Of a DNA stretch of 6,043 nucleotides, positions 1 through 5,540 are shown piece by piece. The translations under genes were made by a program, and so were the position numbers. Every line of letters starts with the position of its first letter. The stretch's first letter is position 1. The notes under the pieces were generated by a model. That model was not told the DNA's origin and ran no database searches. It saw nothing but the letters and a program-made list of their open reading frames with translations. The stretch is taken from positions 1 to 6,043 of the forward strand of contig SKNG01000484.1 of the NCBI GenBank assembly GCA_007120685.1, read 5' to 3'. This DNA comes from Paracoccaceae bacterium. Its GTDB lineage: Bacteria > Pseudomonadota > Alphaproteobacteria > Rhodobacterales > Rhodobacteraceae.

Positions 1-2
1 AG

Positions 3-1937
3 GCCGCGCCGAAGCCGGAGCAGCCATCGGCCCAGGAGCGGACGCAGCGGCCGGGGCAGCCCGGCCGGGTCAGCCGTGTCGCGGTTTCCGGCGGTGCGGC
101 GGCAAAGCAGCCGCCGGCTCAGGGTGGGAATGCAGGCGGGAACGCGGGTGAACGCCGGGCCAAGGGGGGCGTGCTGGCTGCGGCCCGCGCCCGAGATCTG
201 CCTCAGGCGACCGAGGACAACGGCCTGGCCGACGAAACAGCACCCGGCAGCGGCGCCGAGGCCGCGCCCGCCGCCCGGCAGGCCCGCCCCGGCACATCCG
301 CGCCCGCCTCTGTTTCTGCGCCCGCTTCTGCGCCCGCTGCAGCGCCCGGGCCAGACGTCGCGGGAGAGGCGCATGGCGCCGATGTCGATGGCTCTGCCGC
401 CAGCAACGCCGAAATCGAGGCGATCCGCGACGAAGGCCTGTCCGGCCGACAGTTGCGCATGGCGATGCGGGTGGCGCAGCGCCACGGGATCAAGGCGACC
501 TCGGGGGTCGAGGCGTTGCGGCTGTTGCGCAAGCAGGGCATCGACCCGTTTGCCCGCTCGGCGCTGCTGGATGCCGTGCAAGGCAAGCCCGGCGCAGATG
601 GCCAGAACGCCGCGAAGGCCGCGCCGCAGGATAAGGACGAGGGCAAGGGCGATGCCGCCACCGACGGCGCCGGCACCAGCCGCGCGCTGACCACCACCGG
701 CGACGCCGCCCTGCCCCGCACGGTGCGCGAGGCGCCGCCCCCGGCGAAACCCGCGCCCGGTGCCGTTCCGGGCTCGTCGCGCCGGCAGGAGGAAATCGCC
801 CGCATCCAGCGCGATATCGCCAACCGCCGCCGCCGCCGCCTGGCACTGCTGGTCACGCGGCTGGCGGTCTTCGTGCTGATCCCGACGCTGCTGGCGGGCT
901 GGTATTTCTACCGCGTCGCCACGCCGCTTTACGCCACCCACACCGATTTCGTGATCCAGCAGGCCGATGCCGCCGCCGCCGGCGGCCCGCCGGGGCTGGG
1001 CGGGCTGTTTTCCGGCACCGGGCTTGCCACATCGCAGGATTCCGTGACGGTGCAGAGCTTCCTGCAATCGCGCGAGGCGATGCGGCGGCTGGATGCCGAG
1101 GAAGGCTTCAAGGCGCATTTCCAGGACGAGCGCATCGACCCGCTGCGCCGCCTGGCACCCGATGCCACGTCCGAGGCCGCCTATCGCCTCTATCGCCGTC
1201 AGGTTCAGATCAGCTATGACCCCACTGAGGGCGTGGTGCGCATGGAGGTCATCGCCGCCGACCCCGAGACCAGCGAGCGGTTCGCCCGCGCCCTGATCCG
1301 CTATGCCGAGGAACAGGTGGACAACCTGACCCAGCGTCTACGCGAGAACCAGATGCGCGATGCCGAGGCCAGCTTCGAACGCGCCGAAGAGCGGACGATG
1401 GAAGCGCAGATGCGGGTGCTGGAACTGCAGGAACGCTTCCAGGTGCTATCCAGCGAGGTCGAGGTGACGCTATTGACCCAGCAGATCACCACGCTGGAGG
1501 CGCAGTTGAACCAGGAACGCCTGTCGCTGGAGGATCTGCTGGCCAACCCGCGCCCCAATGCCGCGCGCGTGGCCCAGGCCGAACGGCGCGTGGCATCGCT
1601 GGAGGCGCAGGTGGCGGCGCTGCGCGCGTCGCTGACGCAGGGCGGGGTGGACGGCACCTCGCTGGCGCGGGTGCAGCGCGAACTGGTCATGGCCGAGGCC
1701 GATGTGCAGACCCGCCAGTTGCTGCTGGCGCAATCGCTGCAACAGCTTGAGGCGGCGCGGATCGAGGCCGCGCGGCAGGTGCGCTACCTGTCGATGGGCG
1801 TCAGCCCCGTGGCGCCGGACGAGGCCACCTATCCCCGCCGGTTCGAGAACACGGCGCTGGCCTTCCTGATCTTCGCCGGGATCTATTTGATGATCTCGAT
1901 GACCGCCTCGATACTGCGCGAACAGGTTACCTCGTAA
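3..1937 (+). CDS. kpsE: Capsule polysaccharide export inner-membrane protein, KpsE/BexC/CtrB family (5' end outside window)
   Basis: This is probably the inner-membrane/periplasmic adaptor of an ABC-type group 2 capsule exporter, coupling the KpsM/KpsT transporter to the outer-membrane polysaccharide exporter. Counting from nt 3, the 644 visible residues comprise a Pro/Ala/Gly-rich stretch (1-135), a charged helical segment (137-193, EIEAIRDEG to LLDAVQ), a second low-complexity linker, an Arg5 run directly before TM1 (about 280-303), a periplasmic part with a long heptad-like coiled coil (about 437-596), a Pro-containing motif (VSPVAPDEATYPRRF) and TM2 (about 617-638), then a short tail. This two-TM, coiled-coil, Pro-motif layout is typical of the family, but E. 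coli KpsE is only about 380 aa. The frame is open back to the window edge with coding-like codons and no in-frame ATG/GTG/TTG before GTG 171. That GTG follows AAGGGGGG and could be called as a start (588 aa), but I think the true start lies upstream. Two in-frame TAA codons end the gene. Confidence 0.88.
   Translation, partial: AAPKPEQPSAQERTQRPGQPGRVSRVAVSGGAAAKQPPAQGGNAGGNAGERRAKGGVLAAARARDLPQATEDNGLADETAPGSGAEAAPAARQARPGTSAPASVSAPASAPAAAPGPDVAGEAHGADVDGSAASNAEIEAIRDEGLSGRQLRMAMRVAQRHGIKATSGVEALRLLRKQGIDPFARSALLDAVQGKPGADGQNAAKAAPQDKDEGKGDAATDGAGTSRALTTTGDAALPRTVREAPPPAKPAPGAVPGSSRRQEEIARIQRDIANRRRRRLALLVTRLAVFVLIPTLLAGWYFYRVATPLYATHTDFVIQQADAAAAGGPPGLGGLFSGTGLATSQDSVTVQSFLQSREAMRRLDAEEGFKAHFQDERIDPLRRLAPDATSEAAYRLYRRQVQISYDPTEGVVRMEVIAADPETSERFARALIRYAEEQVDNLTQRLRENQMRDAEASFERAEERTMEAQMRVLELQERFQVLSSEVEVTLLTQQITTLEAQLNQERLSLEDLLANPRPNAARVAQAERRVASLEAQVAALRASLTQGGVDGTSLARVQRELVMAEADVQTRQLLLAQSLQQLEAARIEAARQVRYLSMGVSPVAPDEATYPRRFENTALAFLIFAGIYLMISMTASILREQVTS
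315..338 (+). repeat. 12-bp in-frame tandem duplication (SAPA-SAPA)
   Basis: Two exact adjacent copies of TCTGCGCCCGCT occur at 315-326 and 327-338, in frame, encoding Ser-Ala-Pro-Ala twice in the low-complexity N-terminal region of the capsule export protein. It probably arose by slippage. A length change of whole 12-bp units here would keep the frame, so the linker could vary between strains. Confidence 0.75.
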
Positions 1938-1938
1938 T

Positions 1939-1968
1939 AACGGGCCACGGAACAACGGGCCACGGAAC
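1939..1968. repeat. 15-bp tandem duplication in the convergent intergenic junction
   Basis: Two exact copies of AACGGGCCACGGAAC lie at 1939-1953 and 1954-1968, followed by a degenerate start of a third (AACCGG). The array overlaps the second of the two TAA stops of the capsule gene and fills most of the 55-bp gap before the stop codon of the convergent SDR gene (1993). No U-rich tract is visible, so a classical terminator is not supported on either strand. It may be a simple slippage duplication; a role at the convergent junction is speculative. Confidence 0.8.
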
Positions 1969-1992
1969 AACCGGCTTGCAGGGCCGTGCCGG

Positions 1993-2883
1993 CTATGCGC
2001 CGGCCAGTGCCTTGAAATGCGCGATGGTGCGCCGCGTGCCCTCGTCCAGATCGACCCGCGGCCAATCGCCCAGCAGCGCGCGCAGGGGGCTGTTGTCCAG
2101 CCCGCCCGGCGCCAGCCGCTGGTTGTCCGACGGCAGGATATCGGCCCCCGGCACCGCCCGCCGGATCGCCGCAATCACCTCGTCCGTGGTATTGGTTTCG
2201 GTGGTCAGGTCGCTGACCACCGGCGCCTCGGGCCGGGCATCGAGGCAGCGCAGGAAGATATCCGTCACCTCGTCGACATGCTGAAAGCACATCGCGCCGG
2301 TGAAGGGCATCTGATACCGCCGCCCCTCGGCCGCCGCGCGCATGGCATGGGTGACAAAGGCCGTCTCGCCCTGCTCGCGCCCCGGGCCGTAGACGACATT
2401 CGGCCGCAGCCCGATGCTGGTCAGCCCGTGATCCAGGAAATAGACCTTTGAGATCTCCTCGCAGGCGCGCTTGTAGACGCCATAGAGATTGGCCGGCGAA
2501 TACAGCGGCGGGCGCGGGTGCGCGGCGATCGAACTGGTATAGACCACTGGCCCGATCCCGGCCGCGCGCGCGGCCTCCAGCACGTTGATATGGCCGATCA
2601 TGTTGACCTCGGCGCCCAGGACCGGGCGCTCACGGCAGGCGGGGATCACCATCGCCGCCAGATGCACGATGGCGCCAACGCCGTGATCCTGCACCGCACG
2701 CGTCACCGCCTGCGGGTCGCGGATATCGCCCGCAACCGCCCTCACCCCCGGATCATCGCCCAGCCCTTCCGCCGGCGTCAGATCGAAGGAAACCACCCGC
2801 TGCCCGCGCCCGCGCAGCGCCGCAATCAGCGCGCGGCCCAGAAACCCGCTGCCGCCCGTCACCAGAACCGCATCCTTGTCCAT
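1993..2883 (-). CDS. NAD(P)-dependent epimerase/dehydratase, extended SDR family
   Basis: This is a soluble extended short-chain dehydrogenase/reductase with a Rossmann fold. Counting from the ATG at 2883 (296 aa), the N-terminus carries the glycine motif TGGSGFLG (residues 9-16). An Asp ends the second strand (SFDL, D34), which favours NAD over NADP. GDIRD follows at 53-57, then HLAAM at 74-78, the catalytic Ser region YTSS at 115-118, YGVYK as YxxxK (Y134, K138), and RPNVVYGPGR at 160-169. All core SDR residues are present. The start was chosen because GGAGGG lies 9 nt upstream of this ATG, whereas the ATG at 2901 (6 residues longer) lacks a Shine-Dalgarno. Length is a little under GalE (about 340 aa). 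The substrate is unknown: a nucleotide sugar or a sugar acid (DenD or uronate dehydrogenase-like) is possible. It ends convergent to the capsule gene, and the duplicated motif upstream suggests its own regulation. Confidence 0.88.
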   Translation of the reverse strand: MDKDAVLVTGGSGFLGRALIAALRGRGQRVVSFDLTPAEGLGDDPGVRAVAGDIRDPQAVTRAVQDHGVGAIVHLAAMVIPACRERPVLGAEVNMIGHINVLEAARAAGIGPVVYTSSIAAHPRPPLYSPANLYGVYKRACEEISKVYFLDHGLTSIGLRPNVVYGPGREQGETAFVTHAMRAAAEGRRYQMPFTGAMCFQHVDEVTDIFLRCLDARPEAPVVSDLTTETNTTDEVIAAIRRAVPGADILPSDNQRLAPGGLDNSPLRALLGDWPRVDLDEGTRRTIAHFKALAGA

Positions 2884-2892
2884 GCCCTTGCT

Positions 2893-2898
2893 CCCTCC
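2893..2898 (-). promoter_or_regulatory. Shine-Dalgarno deciding the SDR start
   Basis: On the minus strand GGAGGG sits 9 nt before the ATG at 2883. It lies inside the region that would be coding if the upstream ATG at 2901 were used, and that ATG is preceded by ATCGCAGC with no purine-rich tract. This supports 2883 as the translation start. Confidence 0.6.
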
Positions 2899-2903
2899 CA
2901 TGC

Positions 2904-2939
2904 TGCGATATGTGAAACACGGTGTCGCATAGTGAAACA
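2904..2939. promoter_or_regulatory. Candidate operator: duplicated GTGAAACA with flanking TGCGA/TCGCA
   Basis: GTGAAACA occurs at 2912-2919 and again at 2932-2939, exactly 20 bp apart, or about two helical turns. Each copy is preceded by a CG-centred A/T-containing element (TGCGATAT at 2904-2911, TCGCATA at 2925-2931), and TGCGA/TCGCA form an inverted pair. This A/T-rich pocket stands out from the GC-rich surroundings and lies 21-56 nt upstream of the SDR start codon. The half-site TGAAACA resembles those of some IclR-family regulators such as KdgR, but this is inference only. I could not place a convincing -35/-10 pair around it. A regulator-binding site controlling the SDR gene is the most likely reading. 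Confidence 0.45.
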
Positions 2940-2978
2940 GGATTCAAGGGCCGTACCGGCCGCGCTGCAAGGCTGTGC

Positions 2979-4304
2979 CTATAGCCGCCCGCCCAGCAAC
3001 CGGCCCAGACCGTGCCAGGCGGCCGAGCCGGCACGCAGACCCGCACCGCGCAGCCCGCGCCCGGGGTCCGGCACCGGGGGCGCCAGGGGCGGCAGGGCGT
3101 CGCTGTCCGATTGCTGCAGGAACCCCAGCGCCGCACGTGCCAGTGCCGCGCCCAGCACCGTACCCGGCGCGATGCCGCGCCCGTTGTAGCCGCTGATGCC
3201 AAAGGCCCCCGGTCCCGGTTGCCACAGCCGGGGCAGCGCATCGCCGGTGGTGCCGATCCGCCCGAACCAGGCGTGCCGGAACGGCAGCCCCGCCAGCGCC
3301 GGGAAAAGCCGCGCCATGCGCCGCGCCGCCCAGGCCCGGTGCAGCCCCGCGTCCAGCCCGCCCAGCGCGCCGACCGAGCCGATGATGAAGCGCCCCGCCG
3401 CATCCAGCCGGAAAGAGGTCAGCACCTTGGCGGTGTCCCAGCCGCCCTCGCCCCCCGGCAGCACCCGCGCGCGCAGATCGGGCGGCAGCGGGTCGGTGGC
3501 GAAGTTGAAATAGGGCAGCACCGACAGCGCCTGCGCCGGCGGGGCGGCGGGGCCAAGGGCATAGGCGTTGCCGGCCCAGATCAGCGCCGGGGCGGTAACG
3601 CTGCCGCCCGGGGTCCGCAGATGCCACAGCGCGCCGTCATGTCGCGCCGCCTGCACCGGGCTGGATCCATGCACCCGTGCCCCCGCCGCCTGCGCCGCGC
3701 GCGCCAGTCCGCGCGCATAGGCCAGCGGCTGGATGGTGCCGGCGCGCGGGTCGAAAAGCGCGCCGCGAAAGAAGGGCGAACCAGTGCGGGCGCGCGCGGC
3801 CTCGCTGTTGAGCAGTTCCACCGCCGCGCCGCGCGCCTGCCATTGCGCGGCCCTTGCCGCCAGTGCCGCCAGCCCGGCAGGGGTTGCGGCGCAATGCAGG
3901 GTGCCGGCGGGCGTCGCCTCGCAGTCGATGCCGTGGCGCGCGATCAGATCCCAGACGGTGGCCGGCGCATCGGCCAGCAGGCCGGCCAGCGGATGCGGCC
4001 CCGCGCCGGGGGCCAGCGGGGCCAGCCGGCGCTCCATCTCCCTTGGCATCAGCCACAGCCCGGCATTGACCAGCCCCACGTTGCGCCCCGAGCCGCCGGC
4101 GCCCACCGCCTGCGCCTCCAGCACCGCCACCCGCGCGCCGGCCTCGGCCGCCTTCAGCGCCGCCGCCAGCCCGGTATAGCCCGCCCCCACCACCGCCAGA
4201 TCGATGGCCAGATCGCCGGCCAGCGGCGGGGTGTCCGGGGCTGGCGGGGCGGTTTCGGCCCAGAGGCCGGGATGGTCCATCGGGTGCAGGGCGGGGTTCC
4301 TCAT
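2979..4304 (-). CDS. FAD-dependent oxidoreductase, DAO family (PuuB/glycine-oxidase-like)
   Basis: This is a flavoprotein of the D-amino-acid-oxidase superfamily (441 aa), probably oxidising the C-N bond of an amine or amino acid in the cytoplasm. The N-terminal dinucleotide-binding motif reads AVVGAGYTG (G40, G42, G45), with E63 at the end of the second strand for the FAD ribose. GGSGRNVGLVNAG (70-82) is the SGRN-type segment seen in gamma-glutamylputrescine oxidase-like enzymes. GTIQP (189-193) precedes the substrate-domain region, and the C-terminal FAD-contacting motif GYNGRGIAPGT lies at 372-382. The start is the ATG at 4304, 41 nt after the bciA stop, preceded by AAGGGTGG. The frame stays open further upstream to 4649, but that part is antisense-like, lacks family features and overlaps bciA, so it is excluded. 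The real substrate cannot be read from the sequence. Likely cotranscribed with bciA. The tail is rich in Gly/Arg/Ala. Confidence 0.9.
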   Translation of the reverse strand: MRNPALHPMDHPGLWAETAPPAPDTPPLAGDLAIDLAVVGAGYTGLAAALKAAEAGARVAVLEAQAVGAGGSGRNVGLVNAGLWLMPREMERRLAPLAPGAGPHPLAGLLADAPATVWDLIARHGIDCEATPAGTLHCAATPAGLAALAARAAQWQARGAAVELLNSEAARARTGSPFFRGALFDPRAGTIQPLAYARGLARAAQAAGARVHGSSPVQAARHDGALWHLRTPGGSVTAPALIWAGNAYALGPAAPPAQALSVLPYFNFATDPLPPDLRARVLPGGEGGWDTAKVLTSFRLDAAGRFIIGSVGALGGLDAGLHRAWAARRMARLFPALAGLPFRHAWFGRIGTTGDALPRLWQPGPGAFGISGYNGRGIAPGTVLGAALARAALGFLQQSDSDALPPLAPPVPDPGRGLRGAGLRAGSAAWHGLGRLLGGRL

Positions 4305-4345
4305 GGCGCCACCCTTTGCCCCCGGGCCGCCCGCGTCAAGCCGGC

Positions 4346-5353
4346 TCAGAAAACCGCGTGATCGCCCCGGTCCACCGTGACCTCGCCGCGCAGCATCCGG
4401 GCATGGAAATCCTGCAGGGTTTCGGTGCCGGTCTCGGGCGTGGCCTCGGCATCGTAGCGCCCGCTCGCCGGGTCCAGCACCAGCATCGATTCGGTGGCAT
4501 AATAGCGCCCGATCCGCGCGAACTCGGCCTTGTCGCGCAGCCGGGGCAGCAGCAGCCCGGCCGCGCCCAGCGCGCCGATGATCCCGCTCATCATTGCCAC
4601 CGGCACGCGGCGGTAGCGCGGCGGCTGGCCGGTCATCCGGAACAGCCATTCGCCGATATCCAGCGGCGTGATCGCCGGCCCCGGCCCGCCGATCGGCAGG
4701 ATCCGGTCAATCCGCGCCGGGTCGGTCAGGCAATCGGCGATATAGGCGCCAAGATCGGCATCCGAGATCGGCTTGCAGGCGGTCAGCCGCCCATCGCCGA
4801 ACAGCAGATAGGGCCGGCCCGCGCGCACCCGTTCCACCTGGCCCGAGAGCGATTTGAAGAAGGCCGTGGGCCGCACGATCGAATAGCGCAGGCCGGATGC
4901 TGCCAGCGCCCGCTCGAAGGCCAGTTTCGCCTGCTGAAAGGCCAGCAGGGGCTTCTGCACGCAGATCGCCGACAGCAACACGAAATGCCCCACCCCCGCC
5001 GCCTGCGCCGCCGAAAGCGCCGCCATATGCGCGCCGTGGTCGATGGCCCGGGCATCCGCCGGCGCCCCGGTGCGCGAGGCGAGGCAGGAGACCACGGCGT
5101 CGAACCGCTCGCCGCGAAAGCCGTCGCGCAAGAGGCTCTCGCGGTCGGTCACATCGCCGAAGCGCAACGCGGCCTGCGCCGGCAGCCCGGCCGGCGGGGT
5201 GCCATCCACGCGGGGGCGCAGGAAGCAGACGAGATCATGGCCCCGCGCCACCAGTGCCGCCGCCGTCGCCCGGCCGATGGTGCCACTGGCGCCCAGCAGC
5301 AGCACCCGCTGGCCGGGTGCCGGGGGGCTGTCGGTCTCTGATGCCGGTGTCAT
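4346..5353 (-). CDS. bciA: Divinyl (proto)chlorophyllide a 8-vinyl reductase, BciA type
   Basis: BciA uses NADPH to reduce the C8-vinyl group of divinyl (proto)chlorophyllide a to ethyl, a step in bacteriochlorophyll biosynthesis. The 335-aa protein is an atypical SDR. It has the Rossmann motif LLGASGTIG (G21, G24, G27), basic residues after the second strand (FLRPR, R46/R48) consistent with NADPH, GDVTD (66-70), SCLASRTGAP (89-98), FVLLSAICVQKP (124-135), FQQAKLAFE (139-147), RPTAFFKSLSGQ (161-172), FGDGRLTACKPISD (185-198), LPIGGPGPAITP (219-230) and RIGRYYATESML (280-291). As I recall them, these are signature stretches of proteobacterial BciA, and length is normal for the family. The start is the ATG at 5353; its Shine-Dalgarno is weak (AAGCGCG). 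It begins a probable minus-strand transcript with the flavoprotein gene. No other photosynthesis gene is visible nearby. Confidence 0.9.
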   Translation of the reverse strand: MTPASETDSPPAPGQRVLLLGASGTIGRATAAALVARGHDLVCFLRPRVDGTPPAGLPAQAALRFGDVTDRESLLRDGFRGERFDAVVSCLASRTGAPADARAIDHGAHMAALSAAQAAGVGHFVLLSAICVQKPLLAFQQAKLAFERALAASGLRYSIVRPTAFFKSLSGQVERVRAGRPYLLFGDGRLTACKPISDADLGAYIADCLTDPARIDRILPIGGPGPAITPLDIGEWLFRMTGQPPRYRRVPVAMMSGIIGALGAAGLLLPRLRDKAEFARIGRYYATESMLVLDPASGRYDAEATPETGTETLQDFHARMLRGEVTVDRGDHAVF

Positions 5354-5383
5354 CGCGCTTGCCGCCGTTCTTGCCGCCCCGAA

Positions 5384-5412
5384 ACCCTAATCCCGCCACG
5401 CCACGCCGCCAA
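5384..5412 (-). promoter_or_regulatory. Candidate promoter for bciA
   Basis: On the minus strand TTGGCG (-35, plus coordinates 5407-5412) is separated by 17 nt from TAGGGT (-10, 5384-5389). Transcription would begin near 5377, giving a leader of roughly 24 nt before the bciA ATG. The spacing is ideal but both hexamers match the consensus only moderately. An inverted repeat, ACGCCGC at 5403-5409 and GCGGCGT at 5417-5423, overlaps the -35 box and could be an operator. No PpsR (TGT-N12-ACA) or FnrL-type site was seen. Confidence 0.4.
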
Positions 5413-5435
5413 GCGTGCGGCGTCGAAAAACCCGC

Positions 5436-5451
5436 TTTGCCGGGCGGCAAA
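5436..5451. promoter_or_regulatory. Perfect 16-bp palindrome between divergent genes (operator or hairpin)
   Basis: TTTGCC-GGGC-GGCAAA is a perfect 6-4-6 inverted repeat in the bciA/dctM divergent region. It overlaps the predicted -35 of the dctM promoter, the usual place for a repressor site, and is therefore a candidate operator. Read on the minus strand it extends to a 9-bp stem with a 1-nt bulge (5432-5454) followed by G and five T (5426-5430), which also looks like an intrinsic terminator. That would sit upstream of the bciA promoter and could block antisense transcription. Both readings are inference. Confidence 0.5.
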
Positions 5452-5464
5452 CGGCGGCTAGGCT
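5437..5464 (+). promoter_or_regulatory. Candidate promoter for the TRAP permease gene
   Basis: TTGCCG (5437-5442) and TAGGCT (5459-5464) are separated by 16 nt. The CGGCTAGGCT context resembles housekeeping promoters common in GC-rich alphaproteobacteria. Transcription would start near 5471, giving a leader of about 70 nt before the ATG at 5541. The -35 box lies inside the 16-bp palindrome, which suggests repression by a dimeric regulator. Confidence 0.42.
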
Positions 5465-5540
5465 CTGCCCCGAAGACGGGCAGCCGGGGGGTGGCGGTGC
5501 GGGACGGCGGGGCGGCAAGGCGCGGCAGGGCGGGGACGGC

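Noticed and set aside
826..840. CGC trinucleotide run as a phase-variable microsatellite
   Set aside because: It is in frame and encodes the Arg cluster before TM1, well explained by the positive-inside rule; changes in trinucleotide units would not switch the gene off.
76..856. Several open frames on both strands overlapping the capsule gene N-terminal region
   Set aside because: All are low-complexity Arg/Pro/Ala translations expected from GC-rich repeats; only the frame running into the TM and coiled-coil region is protein-like.
1988..2004. Hairpin GCCGGC-N5-GCCGGC at the SDR stop codon as a terminator
   Set aside because: Only a 6-bp stem spanning the stop codon with no following T-tract on either strand; such GC dyads are common here.
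2949..2961. GGCCG-TAC-CGGCC hairpin after the flavoprotein stop as a terminator
   Set aside because: Stem of 5 bp with no U-run after it; could be chance in this base composition.
3012..4361. 449-codon open frame on the plus strand opposite the flavoprotein gene
   Set aside because: It is the antisense shadow of the FAD oxidoreductase in GC-rich DNA; the translation is Arg/Gln/Pro-rich with no recognisable fold.
4305..4649. Upstream in-frame extension of the flavoprotein to an ATG at 4649
   Set aside because: It overlaps bciA on the same strand in another frame, is Arg/Ala-rich without motifs, and the Rossmann domain starts right after the ATG at 4304.
4316..5341. 341-codon open frame on the plus strand opposite bciA
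   Set aside because: Shadow of a well-supported BciA gene; composition is Arg/Gln/His-rich and no family features are visible.
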